This document shows positions 44,310-52,753 of a DNA stretch of 64,000 nt, one piece after another; the stretch's first letter is position 1; each line of letters opens with the position of its first letter. Under the pieces are notes generated by a model. That model was given only the letters and a program-made list of their open reading frames with translations. It was not told where the DNA came from and searched no databases. The position numbers and the translations under genes are program-made. Source of the DNA: Microbacterium endophyticum (lineage in GTDB: Bacteria > Actinomycetota > Actinomycetes > Actinomycetales > Microbacteriaceae); NCBI RefSeq assembly GCF_011047135.1, contig NZ_CP049255.1, positions 2,542,001 through 2,606,000 of the forward strand, written 5' to 3'.

Positions 44310-45266
44310 CTACGCGTGGAGTGCCGCATTCAGCGTGACCCCGACACCGCCGCGCTTGACCGCTTCGATGGCGCCGGTGAGCGAGTTTCGCCGGATGAGG
44401 ATGCCGTTGCTCCCCGATAGTGCTGCGCCTTTCACGACCGGGCGGGCGCCATCCGCTTGCACAGGTTCGTCTGCGAGCACAATTTTGGAGCCCGCTGTGA
44501 CGTAGAGCCCTGCCTCGACGATGCAGTCATCTCCGAGCGAAATGCCGATGCCAGCGTTTGCGCCGAGCAGCGTGCGTGCTCCGATGGAGACTCTGTGGTT
44601 TCCGCCGCCCGAGAGCGTACCCATGATTGACGCACCGCCGCCGATGTCGCTGCCGTCGCCGACCACGACACCCTGTGAGATGCGGCCCTCAACCATGGAT
44701 GCGCCGAGAGTCCCGGCGTTGAAGTTCACAAAGCCCTCGTGCATGACGGTTGTGCCGGGAGCAAGATGAGCTCCCAACCGCACTCGCGATGCGTCTGCGA
44801 TGCGCACGCCATCAGGCGTGACGTAGTCGAGCAGGCGCGGGAATTTGTCAATGCTCTGGACCTGGATTCCCGCGCGCATCAGCGCGGGGCGAAGGCGAGT
44901 GAGGTCGTCGGGATGTACCGGTCCGGCCGTCGTCCACGCTACGTTCGGAAGCACGCCGAAGAGTCCATCGAGGTTGAGGGTGTTCGGCGCCGCGATGCGG
45001 TGCGAAAGGGCGTGAAGGCGCAGGTACGCATCGTGAGTAGACGCGGGCGCGGCATCCAAATCGATCTCGACGACGACGACCTCGACGGTCACTGACCTGC
45101 GAGGATCGGGAGTGGCAAGCGCTGAAAGCTCGGACGGGAGTTCCGGGAGGTTCGACGCGGACGGGGCTTGTCCCTCGTGGACGTGAGGAAACCAGGCATC
45201 GAGAACAGTCCCGTTCTCTGCCGTCGTCGATAAGCCTTGCGCCCAGATCCATCGTTCGTTGCTCAT
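44310..45266 (-). CDS. dapD: Tetrahydrodipicolinate N-succinyltransferase
   Basis: 318 residues. An N-terminal alpha/beta domain, then a left-handed beta-helix of hexapeptide repeats from about 165 ([65 protein letters not shown]), the actinobacterial DapD type. Transfers succinyl from succinyl-CoA to tetrahydrodipicolinate. Divergent from dapE with only 39 bp between; TAGCCT lies 6 nt before the ATG. Confidence 0.95.
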   Translation of the reverse strand: MSNERWIWAQGLSTTAENGTVLDAWFPHVHEGQAPSASNLPELPSELSALATPDPRRSVTVEVVVVEIDLDAAPASTHDAYLRLHALSHRIAAPNTLNLDGLFGVLPNVAWTTAGPVHPDDLTRLRPALMRAGIQVQSIDKFPRLLDYVTPDGVRIADASRVRLGAHLAPGTTVMHEGFVNFNAGTLGASMVEGRISQGVVVGDGSDIGGGASIMGTLSGGGNHRVSIGARTLLGANAGIGISLGDDCIVEAGLYVTAGSKIVLADEPVQADGARPVVKGAALSGSNGILIRRNSLTGAIEAVKRGGVGVTLNAALHA

Positions 45267-45272
45267 CTCATC

Positions 45273-45278
45273 AGGCTA
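45273..45278 (-). promoter_or_regulatory. -10 box, leaderless dapD
   Basis: TAGCCT on the minus strand, 6 nt before the dapD ATG. Confidence 0.4.
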
Positions 45279-45293
45279 TCGAATCAGCATCGG

Positions 45294-45299
45294 TAGAAT
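45294..45299 (+). promoter_or_regulatory. -10 box, leaderless dapE
   Basis: TAGAAT, 6 nt before the dapE ATG. The divergent dapD -10 starts only 15 bp upstream, so the two promoters probably compete. Confidence 0.45.
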
Positions 45300-45305
45300 C
45301 GGCGC

Positions 45306-46382
45306 ATGCCTTCGCTTGATCTGTCCACGTCGTCGATCGAGCTCACTCGAGCCATCTGCGATATTCCGAGTGTTTCTGACGACGAGCGCACTCTTGCTGA
45401 CGCGATCACTGACGCGATCAGCAGCCTCGCTCACCTTGACCTTTATCGAGACGGCGACACGATCGTCGCGCGAACAGACACTGGCAAGGCGCAGCGCGTG
45501 GTCATCGCGGGGCACATCGACACAGTGCCGATCAACAACAATCTGCCGACGCGCGTCATCGATGTTGACGGTGAACCCATGCTCTGGGGTCGAGGCACTG
45601 TCGACATGAAGGCGGGCGTTGCTGTGCAGCTGAAGCTCGCTGCTGAGCTCGTCGACCCCCGAGTGGACATCACCTGGATGTGGTATGACCACGAAGAGGT
45701 CGCTGCGCACCTCAATGGGCTAACCCGTCTGGCGAAGACTCGTCCCGACCTTTTCGCCGGAGATTTCGCAATCCTCGGTGAGCCGTCTAACGGCGACATT
45801 GAAGGCGGCTGCAACGGCAACATTCGCGCTATTGTGCGTACCTCTGGCGTTCGGGCACACAGCGCCCGCGCGTGGATCGGGGAAAACGCCATCCACAAAG
45901 TCGCGCCAATTCTGATGCGGTTGTCGGAGTACCGCCCGAAAACCGTCGCGGTCGACGGCCTCGAATATCGCGAAGGCCTCAATGCGGTGCGTATCGCCGG
46001 CGGTATTGCAGGAAACGTCATTCCTGACGCGTGCGAAGTCGAAGTGAACTATCGCTTTGCTCCCAACAAGAATTCCGACGAGGCAGAGAGCCACATGCGC
46101 GATGTCTTCGCAGGTTTCGATCTCGAAGTGATCGATGTCGCTGACGGGGCGCGGCCCGGTCTCGACGCGCCACTCGCAAAGGAGTTCATCGCAGCTGTTG
46201 GAGGTGAGCCGCGGCCCAAGTATGGCTGGACCGATGTCGCACGTTTTTCAGCTCTCGGTGTGCCTGCCGTCAACTACGGTCCGGGTGACCCGCACCTCGC
46301 ACATCACGACAACGAGCAGGTGCCGCTCTCTCAGATCGAAAGTGTCGAGCGGGGCCTACGCGCGTGGCTGAGCAAGTCCTAA
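45306..46382 (+). CDS. dapE: Succinyl-diaminopimelate desuccinylase
   Basis: 358 residues, M20 metallopeptidase fold. Metal ligands: IAGHIDTVPIN, GRGTVDMKAG (catalytic Asp and bridging Asp), YDHEEVAA, LGEPSNGDIEGGCNGN, and the C-terminal NYGPGDPHLAHHDNEQVP. Hydrolyses N-succinyl-LL-DAP in the lysine/peptidoglycan pathway. The next gene overlaps its 3' end by 19 bp. Confidence 0.95.
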   Translation: MPSLDLSTSSIELTRAICDIPSVSDDERTLADAITDAISSLAHLDLYRDGDTIVARTDTGKAQRVVIAGHIDTVPINNNLPTRVIDVDGEPMLWGRGTVDMKAGVAVQLKLAAELVDPRVDITWMWYDHEEVAAHLNGLTRLAKTRPDLFAGDFAILGEPSNGDIEGGCNGNIRAIVRTSGVRAHSARAWIGENAIHKVAPILMRLSEYRPKTVAVDGLEYREGLNAVRIAGGIAGNVIPDACEVEVNYRFAPNKNSDEAESHMRDVFAGFDLEVIDVADGARPGLDAPLAKEFIAAVGGEPRPKYGWTDVARFSALGVPAVNYGPGDPHLAHHDNEQVPLSQIESVERGLRAWLSKS

Positions 46383-47593
46383 GCGAACCTCGGCGCCTGC
46401 GGGAACGGTGGGGAGCACTATCGCCGTGGCTGCGTATCGGCGTCTTCTATCTGGCCGCGCGCGCGGTAACGACGGGTTTCTTCGTTCTCGCCTCCGCGAT
46501 GTCGGGACCGGGGTCGCGATTCGGTGTAAATCCCACCGTCGCAGATCTTGCCGTCGGCTGGGATGCGCAGTGGTATTGGCTCACCGCCGTCAGCGGATAC
46601 CCCGCGGATCTTCCTCTGACAAGTAGTGGGCAGGTCGCGGAGAACCAATGGGCCTTCATGCCCATCTACGCGTATCTTGCAGCTGCCCTCGGCGCAGCTT
46701 TAGGTTCGTGGATCGCCGGCGCGGTCGTCATCTCGTTAGTTGCTGGGTATCTCTCCGCTGTCGTGCTGTATCGACTTTGGACACCGCGCGTCGGTGCGTC
46801 GGCAGCCATGTGGGCTGTGATTTTTTTCGTTTCGGGCCCGCTCGCTGCGCTCTTCCAAGTGGGATATGCGGAGTCGTTGTTCATGCTCTGGCTTTTTCTT
46901 GCGCTCCTGCTGATTTCGCAGCGGCGCTATGGATGGCTGTATGTCGTTGTTCCGCTCATGGGATTCACTCGACCGGCTGTGCTCGCGTTCGCGCTGTTCC
47001 TTGGCCTGTTCGGAATCTGGCGATGGATGCGGCGTCAGGAAGACCCGCTTCGTGGTCGAGAGGTCACCCACATCCTCGCTCTTGGTGCTCTCGCGGTCGG
47101 CGTCGGATTCGCATGGCAGGTTATCGCGGCTGTCGCCACCGGTGATCCTGCGGCCTATCTTGCGACTGAACTGGCGTGGCGCCGCAATTGGCTCACTGGT
47201 GACAGCGCGGGCTTCGTCCCGTTCGAGGGCTTCGTTCAGGGCGCTGAATTCTGGTTCGTTTCCTGGGGGAGTTCCGCGCTCATCGGATTGATTGTTCTCG
47301 GCCTTGGAATCGTTGCGTTGGGAGCGCTACTGATCTTTCACCGCGCTGTGCGACGCACCGGCATGGAGATTCGACTCTGGGCGGCAAGCTACCTGCTCTA
47401 CCTGCTCGCGGTTTTCTTTCCTCAGTCGAGTATCTTTCGTCTTCTCGTACCGCTCTCACCGCTGTGGGCTGCGGTCGCTGTGCCGAAACGGACGGCATGG
47501 CGTGTCAGTGTCCTCGTGGTGGCGCTGGCGGGGCAGTGGTGGTGGATATACAACATGTATGCGCTCGGCAACACCTATTGGCAAATTCCTTGA
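46364..47593 (+). CDS. Polytopic membrane glycosyltransferase (PIG-V/GT-C mannosyltransferase-like)
   Basis: 409 residues with about ten TM segments. The luminal acid pattern WDAQWYW (about residue 65), followed by ENQWAFMPIYAYLA, is the classic PIG-V/GT-C catalytic loop region; RLLVPLSPLWAAVAVP lies near the C-terminus. Probably transfers a polyprenyl-phosphate mannose to a cell-envelope acceptor. The GTG start sits inside dapE, suggesting translational coupling; function unrelated to lysine. Confidence 0.82.
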   Translation: MAEQVLSEPRRLRERWGALSPWLRIGVFYLAARAVTTGFFVLASAMSGPGSRFGVNPTVADLAVGWDAQWYWLTAVSGYPADLPLTSSGQVAENQWAFMPIYAYLAAALGAALGSWIAGAVVISLVAGYLSAVVLYRLWTPRVGASAAMWAVIFFVSGPLAALFQVGYAESLFMLWLFLALLLISQRRYGWLYVVVPLMGFTRPAVLAFALFLGLFGIWRWMRRQEDPLRGREVTHILALGALAVGVGFAWQVIAAVATGDPAAYLATELAWRRNWLTGDSAGFVPFEGFVQGAEFWFVSWGSSALIGLIVLGLGIVALGALLIFHRAVRRTGMEIRLWAASYLLYLLAVFFPQSSIFRLLVPLSPLWAAVAVPKRTAWRVSVLVVALAGQWWWIYNMYALGNTYWQIP

Positions 47594-47676
47594 GTGCGTT
47601 GCGGTGCGTGAGTTATCCGCTGTGCGATCCATCACGGTAAACTCATTGGTAAGACATGTGAGGAAAGGGAGCCACG

Positions 47677-47850
47677 ATGGCAGCCATGAAGCCGAGAACC
47701 GGAGACGGGCCGATGGAGGCCGTGAAGGAAGGGCGCCTTATCATCGTTCGCGTACCGCTTGAGGGTGGCGGACGTCTCGTCGTCTCCGTCAACGACGCGG
47801 AAGCGAAGGAGCTTTACGACGTTCTTAGCGGAGTCGTAAACGCAGCCTGA
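47677..47850 (+). CDS. DUF3117 family small protein
   Basis: 57 residues. The sequence MAAMKPRTGDGPMEAVKEGR is nearly invariant across actinobacteria, followed by IIVRVPLEGGGRLVVSVNDAEAKELYDVLSGV. AAAGGGAG ribosome site upstream. Function unknown; abundant and conserved (Rv1211 in M. tuberculosis is the homologue I recall). Followed by a strong hairpin. Confidence 0.95.
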   Translation: MAAMKPRTGDGPMEAVKEGRLIIVRVPLEGGGRLVVSVNDAEAKELYDVLSGVVNAA

Positions 47851-47866
47851 TCCTTACGGCGAAATC

Positions 47867-47896
47867 GACGGTCGGTCCCATTCGGGACCGACCGTC
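47867..47896. terminator. 13-bp hairpin after the DUF3117 gene
   Basis: GACGGTCGGTCCC (47867-47879) pairs with GGGACCGACCGTC (47884-47896) around ATTC, 17 nt after the stop. No T-run. It also lies 30 bp past the stop of the convergent methyltransferase, so it can serve both transcripts. Confidence 0.8.
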
Positions 47897-47925
47897 TCGT
47901 ATATACCGGCGCGGAATTTTCGGCG

Positions 47926-48567
47926 CTAGGACGAATAGTCTCGGAGTGTCGTGAGCTGGAGGAGTCCTTCGCCCACGATCGATAGCGCGCCGATGACGGC
48001 GGCGGATGACTGCGTTTCTTGAATCAGCGAGCGGTAAGCGACGGTCGTCGGGTCTCGGCGCACCGGGTCTGACACTCCGCCCCCAGCGAGTACGCGAGGA
48101 ACGAGTACCGTGCCGCCCGGGCGCACCAGGCGAAGTCCATGCTCGACGTATTCGATGACGGCATCCGCGTCAGCGTCAACCAGCACGACGTCGTACGACG
48201 CCTCATTCATTCGTGGCAACACGCTCGACGCACGTCCCGTGATGAAACGGGCACGCGCGGGCGGGATCTTGGCGTCGATGAACGCTTGCCGGGCAGCACC
48301 GAGGTGCTCAGGTTCGCTGTCGATCGTCGTGAGAGTCGCTCGCGGAGCTCCGCGCATGAGCCACAAGCCGGATACGCCAGCCCCCGTGCCGATTTCAACG
48401 ATGTTGAGTGCGTTCGACGCTGCTGCGATGACCGAGATCTGCGAGCCTACTGCCGCGCTCACAGGCGCGGCTCCGAGTTCAAGCGCGTGCGCGCGTGCGC
48501 GCGAGATGTAGTCCGGTTCGACCGAGACCTCGTCGGCGAAGCGTGCGTTCGCTGTGTGTTCACCCAT
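47926..48567 (-). CDS. Class I SAM-dependent O-methyltransferase
   Basis: 213 residues from the ATG at 48567, with GGAGG 7 nt upstream; a longer frame reaching 48756 overlaps tatB and is rejected. SAM motif I NIVEIGTGAGVSGLWLM, then LTTIDSEPEHLGAARQAF, and YDVVLVDADADAVIEY. Related to catechol/caffeoyl-CoA methyltransferases (Rv1220c-like). In many actinobacteria sigE, an anti-sigma gene and htrA lie between this gene and tatB; here the gap is only 72 bp. Confidence 0.92.
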   Translation of the reverse strand: MGEHTANARFADEVSVEPDYISRARAHALELGAAPVSAAVGSQISVIAAASNALNIVEIGTGAGVSGLWLMRGAPRATLTTIDSEPEHLGAARQAFIDAKIPPARARFITGRASSVLPRMNEASYDVVLVDADADAVIEYVEHGLRLVRPGGTVLVPRVLAGGGVSDPVRRDPTTVAYRSLIQETQSSAAVIGALSIVGEGLLQLTTLRDYSS

Positions 48568-48627
48568 GTGGAGACCTCCGCATTCAGAGTACGCGGCCAC
48601 AATGACCGAACGCGGCAGGCGCGGCGG

Positions 48628-48633
48628 TAATCT
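48628..48633 (+). promoter_or_regulatory. -10 box, leaderless tatB
   Basis: TAATCT, then 6 nt, then the ATG at 48640. Confidence 0.45.
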
Positions 48634-48639
48634 GAAGTC

Positions 48640-49014
48640 ATGATCTTCGGCCTCACCTTCGAAAAGCTCTTGGTGATTGCCGTGATAGCTGGACTGATCA
48701 TTGGCCCAGATCGCCTTCCCCGATATGCCGAAGGTGCTGCTCGCCTCATCGGCCAAGCGCGTGACTATCTGCGGGGAGCGAAGACCAGGGTGCGAGACGA
48801 GATGGGTGCGGACTTCGACGATGTCGACTGGCGCAAACTCGATCCCCGTCAGTACGACCCGCGCCGGATCATTCGCGAGGCACTGCTGGATGATCCGCCA
48901 ACGGCGACGGTGAAAGCTGTCTCAGCTGCCGCGATCCTCTCTGATCCTGAGTCGGGGCCGGAGACCACCCGTAACGTCGATGGTGATTTTCCCTACGACG
49001 ACGAGGCGACCTAA
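48640..49014 (+). CDS. tatB: Twin-arginine translocase subunit TatB-like
   Basis: 124 residues. Short N-terminus, one TM (FEKLLVIAVIAGLIIGPDRLP) with the hinge GPDRLP conserved in TatA/B, and an amphipathic helix (RYAEGAARLIGQARDYLRGAKTRVRDEMG). The acidic tail and length favour TatB. Recognises Tat precursors with TatC, not in this window. A probable leaderless gene. Convergent with mrp (4 bp gap). Confidence 0.9.
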   Translation: MIFGLTFEKLLVIAVIAGLIIGPDRLPRYAEGAARLIGQARDYLRGAKTRVRDEMGADFDDVDWRKLDPRQYDPRRIIREALLDDPPTATVKAVSAAAILSDPESGPETTRNVDGDFPYDDEAT

Positions 49015-49018
49015 CCCA

Positions 49019-50176
49019 TCACCTTGGTTGCAGTGGCAGCTTTCGTCCAGCCAGACCGCGAGGTTCTGAGGCAATCTTCGCCGCTAACACCGTGATCGCG
49101 TGAGCTGCGGGATCGCCCGGATCCGACAGCACGATGGGTGCACCAGAGTCACCGGCGACACGCAATGCGGAGCTCAAGGGAACGGAGGCGACGAGAGGTA
49201 CCTCATCGCCGGATTCAGTGAGTGATGCCGCCACTGCCGCTCCACCTCCGGACCCGAAAAGTTCGAGCGTCGTGCCATCGGGGAGGACCATCGGTGCCAT
49301 GTTCTCTATGACTCCGACAACGCGCTGGCCGGTCTGGCGGGCGAGAACTCCGCTCCTCACCGCAACCTCTGCTGCCGCGGGCTGCGGTGTTGTCACGACG
49401 AGAACGTCTGCGTGGGGTAAGAGTTGGCCTACCGAAATCGCAACGTCGCCGGTGCCGGGAGGCATATCGAGCAGCAGGATGTCGAGATCACCGAAATGTA
49501 CGTCGGTCAAAAACTGCTGAACCGTTCGGTGGAGCATCGGTCCGCGCCACGCGACCGCCGCTCCTTCGTCGCCTTCGCGCAAGAACATGCCAATCGACAC
49601 TGTTTTCACGTCGTAAGCGATGGGCGGCACGATTAATTGATCGATACGGGTCGGACGCACTGTTCTGCCAGCGCTGTCGACGAGCCCCAGCAATCCGGGT
49701 ATGGAAAAACCGTGAACATCCGCGTCGACAAGTCCGACGGAGAGGCCGCGTGCGGCTAGCGCAACCGCGAGGTTTGCCGTGAGGGTCGACTTTCCGACGC
49801 CCCCCTTACCGCTTGTGACCGCGATGACCCGCGTAAGGCCGTCAGCCGTGAAGGCGACTCCGCGCGGTCGGCCAGCACGAAGTCGCTCAGTGAGGGCTGA
49901 GCGTTGCGCGGGAGTCATCACTCCCATTTCGATATCGGCGCGTAAGACTCCGGGAACATGCGCGGCGGCTTCCCGTACTTCGCTTTCGATGCGAACCGCC
50001 GCGGGGCACCCGACAATCGTGAGCGCGACCTTTACGTGCGCGACGCCATCATCGACGGTCACATCGCCGATCATGTCGAGCTCGCCGAGCGGGCGTCGGA
50101 GTTCGGGGTCGATGACCGCAGAGACCGCGGAACGGACGCTCGCGGCGTCAGCGTTCACGAGCGCGCCGTTCTGCAT
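49019..50176 (-). CDS. mrp: Mrp/NBP35-family P-loop ATPase, Fe-S cluster carrier
   Basis: 385 residues if ATG 50176 is used; GTG 50158 is an alternative, neither has a good ribosome site. N-terminal DUF59/MIP18 domain (SAVIDPELRRPLGELDMIGDV, with the conserved DPE and a later cysteine in VGCPAA), then the deviant Walker A SGKGGVGKST, DADVHGFSIPGLL and PPGTGDVAI. The C-terminal CxxC used by many Mrp proteins for cluster binding is not visible. Gene start overlaps the DUF1003 gene end. Confidence 0.9.
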   Translation of the reverse strand: MQNGALVNADAASVRSAVSAVIDPELRRPLGELDMIGDVTVDDGVAHVKVALTIVGCPAAVRIESEVREAAAHVPGVLRADIEMGVMTPAQRSALTERLRAGRPRGVAFTADGLTRVIAVTSGKGGVGKSTLTANLAVALAARGLSVGLVDADVHGFSIPGLLGLVDSAGRTVRPTRIDQLIVPPIAYDVKTVSIGMFLREGDEGAAVAWRGPMLHRTVQQFLTDVHFGDLDILLLDMPPGTGDVAISVGQLLPHADVLVVTTPQPAAAEVAVRSGVLARQTGQRVVGVIENMAPMVLPDGTTLELFGSGGGAAVAASLTESGDEVPLVASVPLSSALRVAGDSGAPIVLSDPGDPAAHAITVLAAKIASEPRGLAGRKLPLQPR

Positions 50177-50747
50177 TTTCCGCGCGTTCTCGTCGCTCGC
50201 GGCGTTCTTCTCGCTCGGCCACGACTTCTTCGGACTCTCCCGCGGCTCGGGCATCAAGGTCTTCTACGAAGGATCTGAGCGCGTCCCGCAGGGAGTCCCG
50301 TGTGACGATCTCTTCGGAGAGGTCGGTGATCTTCATCCGCAGCGCGACAACTTCACGCGCGAGATACTCCGTATCAGCCAGGTTGCGTTCGGAACGTTGA
50401 CGGTCCTGCTCGATCTGCACGCGGTCTCGGTCGTCTTGGCGGTTCTGAGCCAGCAGAATCAGTGGGGCTGCATACGAGGCCTGCAAGGAGAGCACGAGCG
50501 TCAGCGCTGTGAAGCCGTTCGCTGCTGAATCAAACCGCAGCGCGTTGGGCGCCATGGTATTCCAAGAGATCCAGGCAACGCAGAACAGAGTTAGTGCGAT
50601 GAGGAACCACGGAGTTCCCATGGCGCGCGCAATCCACTCGGTGCCGCGTCCAAATCGGTCGCGTGAGGGGCGCGGCGTGCGTGCCAGCATCCCGGATCGT
50701 CCGCGGGGCGCGTCCAGTTCCGGAATCCGACCCTTTCGCGCCATCAT
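50148..50747 (-). CDS. DUF1003 membrane protein
   Basis: 199 residues. Basic N-terminus, two TM segments (about 46-66 and 83-103: GTPWFLIALTLFCVAWISWNTM and GFTALTLVLSLQASYAAPLILL), the conserved LQASYAAPLILLAQNRQ, and a long coiled coil rich in Glu/Arg ending RRERRERAENAERRARER. Overlaps the MgtE-N/CBS gene by 4 bp and mrp by about 29 bp. Function unknown; usually next to a MgtE-N/CBS protein in actinobacteria. Confidence 0.9.
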   Translation of the reverse strand: MMARKGRIPELDAPRGRSGMLARTPRPSRDRFGRGTEWIARAMGTPWFLIALTLFCVAWISWNTMAPNALRFDSAANGFTALTLVLSLQASYAAPLILLAQNRQDDRDRVQIEQDRQRSERNLADTEYLAREVVALRMKITDLSEEIVTRDSLRDALRSFVEDLDARAAGESEEVVAEREERRERRERAENAERRARER

Positions 50748-52015
50748 CGTGTCCTCGCAACGACTGTTTCGGTGCCGTCATCAGAGTCGCCCGAGCGCCA
50801 GTCGTCAGGCAAGAGGTAGTCGAGCACATCATCGACGCTCACCGCACCGACAAGTCGATGCGCGCTGTCTGTCACCGGGAGTGACACCAGGTTGTAGCTC
50901 GCCAGCATCCTGGCAACCTCGGCTGCAGGAGCTGTCGCGGGCACCGGGTCGATGGTGTCGTCGATAATCGCACCCAGACGTTCATGGGGCGGGTAGCGGA
51001 GCATCCGTTGAAAATGCACTGTTCCGAGCAGTCGCCCGGTCGGGGTCTCGTACGGGGGGAGTGTCACGTAGACGGCGGCTGCGAGTGCGGGGTGCAGCTC
51101 GTGGCGTCTAATGAGCGCGAGCGCTTCGGCAACCGTTGCATCAGCCGAAAGCACGATGGGCTCGGGCGTCATGAGGCCACCTGCAGTCTCTGGCCCGTAT
51201 TTCAACAGGGCACGGACGTCTTCGGCCTCTTCCGGCTCCATGAGATCGAGGAGTTCTTCGGAGCGCGCGTCAGGCAGTTGCCCGAGGAGATCCGCGGCGT
51301 CGTCCGGTTCCATCGCATCGAGAATGTCGGCGGCGCGTTCGTCCCCGAGTGCCTCGAGGATGTGGACCTGATCTTCTTCCGGCATTTCTTCTAGCGCATC
51401 AGCGAGGCGATCATCGGGGAGCTCTCCCGCTACCTCAATGAAGCGTTCTTCGGGAAGGTCGAGCAGTGTATTGGCAAGATCCGCGGGCTTGAGCTCTGCA
51501 AGGCTCGCTACCAGCTGCTCAGCAGACTGCGGTTCACCCGGCTCTTGCGTCTCGCGGATCGCTTTCCAATCCGCAAAGGTCGTTGCGCCTTTCGCGAAAG
51601 GCGCGGAGCTGGTTTTGGGGCGTCGCAGGAAGAGCTGTCCGACATCCCATTCGCCGAGTCTGTTTCGCTCGATTGCGACATCCTCGATGACGGCTCGACC
51701 CGTTCCGTCCTTCAAATACACTTTGCGCCCGAGTAGCTCGGTGATGACTCGAACTTCACCGCCGCGCTGCTGGAAGCGGCGAACATTGATGAGTCCGGTC
51801 GTGATCACTTGGCCGGTGGCTATTGACGTCACGCGCCCTATCGACACGAAAACGTGGCGTCGACCAGGAATTTCAACGACGAGTCCGACGACACGAGGGG
51901 CTTCGGTGGTGCGGTAGATCACGACAACGTCGCGCACCTTGCCAAGACGATCGCCAGCGGGGTCGAAAACCGAGCAGCCAGCCAGGCGTGCGGCGAAAAC
52001 CCGTTGCGTACTCAC
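50744..52015 (-). CDS. PRC-barrel + MgtE-N + CBS-pair protein without a channel domain
   Basis: 423 residues, GTG start. Domains in order: PRC-barrel-like (CSVFDPAGDRLGKVRDVVV) and a second barrel (LLGRKVYLKDGTGRAVIEDVAI) in residues 1-125, the MgtE N-terminal superhelix (about 160-280, repeats such as LPEERFIEVAGELPDDRLADALEEMPEEDQ), then two CBS motifs (about 285-410). The five-TM MgtE channel is missing. Similar proteins are annotated as magnesium transporters by partial homology; a soluble Mg2+ or nucleotide sensor working with the DUF1003 membrane partner is a better guess. Confidence 0.88.
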   Translation of the reverse strand: MSTQRVFAARLAGCSVFDPAGDRLGKVRDVVVIYRTTEAPRVVGLVVEIPGRRHVFVSIGRVTSIATGQVITTGLINVRRFQQRGGEVRVITELLGRKVYLKDGTGRAVIEDVAIERNRLGEWDVGQLFLRRPKTSSAPFAKGATTFADWKAIRETQEPGEPQSAEQLVASLAELKPADLANTLLDLPEERFIEVAGELPDDRLADALEEMPEEDQVHILEALGDERAADILDAMEPDDAADLLGQLPDARSEELLDLMEPEEAEDVRALLKYGPETAGGLMTPEPIVLSADATVAEALALIRRHELHPALAAAVYVTLPPYETPTGRLLGTVHFQRMLRYPPHERLGAIIDDTIDPVPATAPAAEVARMLASYNLVSLPVTDSAHRLVGAVSVDDVLDYLLPDDWRSGDSDDGTETVVARTR

Positions 52016-52087
52016 ACACTCAAGCGTAGTAGGCGGCAGCGCACCACGACCGCGTCACCACGCCAGATGCGATGCGATGATGGGTAC

Positions 52088-52741
52088 ATGACTATTTCGG
52101 GTGGATATCCTCCAGCGCGGGGCGAAGTTGGCGACACGATCGCGAGCTACCCCTCGTATGAGGCTGCGCAGAAAGCAGTCTCGTCGCTCATCGCGGGAGA
52201 GGTGCCCGCGAAGCAAATAGCGATTGTCGGCAACGGGTTGCGTTCGGTCGAACGCGTGACTGGTCGCCTTGGCTACGCCGCGGCTGCGCGCAGCGGTGCG
52301 CTCAATGGCCTCCTTCTCGGTCTGCTGTTCTCCTTCATCTTCGTTCTCGGGGATCCGGCGGCACCTATTCAGGCGTTCGCGGGTGTACTGCTGGTGGGCA
52401 TCGCGATCGGAATGCTGTTGAGCATCATCACGTACTCATTTCTGCGGCGCCGACGCGACTTCGCCTCCGTCATGCAGATCGTCGCTGATAGTTACGACGT
52501 CACTGTCGCGCCAACGAGCGTGCAGCGGGCGCGCCAGGTGCTCAGCGGCAATGCTGTGACGGCCGCATCCGGACCGAATGCGGCAACACTATCGGAGAGC
52601 AAACCGCAGGCTGCTCGCCCTTCCGCTCCGGCTCCTTCTAACGTTGACTCTGAGCCGCCGCGCTATGGTGAGCGCATCACGCCGCCAGTTTCTCAAGACA
52701 CGACGGAGGGGCACCCCGAACAGGAGCGCCCCTCGTCGTAA
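52088..52741 (+). CDS. General-stress-protein-17M-like membrane protein
   Basis: 217 residues from the ATG at 52088; upstream frame runs across the divergent gene's start and is rejected. The N-terminal 17M-like domain (IASYPSYEAAQKAVSSLIAGEVPAKQIAIVGNGLRSVERVTGRLGYAAAARSGALNG) is followed by two TM helices (about 77-94 and 101-121) and a Pro/Ser/Ala-rich disordered tail. Stress role is inferred from family name only. Divergent from the MgtE-N/CBS gene. Confidence 0.8.
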   Translation: MTISGGYPPARGEVGDTIASYPSYEAAQKAVSSLIAGEVPAKQIAIVGNGLRSVERVTGRLGYAAAARSGALNGLLLGLLFSFIFVLGDPAAPIQAFAGVLLVGIAIGMLLSIITYSFLRRRRDFASVMQIVADSYDVTVAPTSVQRARQVLSGNAVTAASGPNAATLSESKPQAARPSAPAPSNVDSEPPRYGERITPPVSQDTTEGHPEQERPSS

Positions 52742-52753
52742 CGTTCCTCAGCG

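Noticed and set aside
50744..52015. Calling the CBS protein a magnesium transporter
   Set aside because: MgtE-N and CBS domains are present but no membrane segment exists, so it cannot by itself transport an ion.
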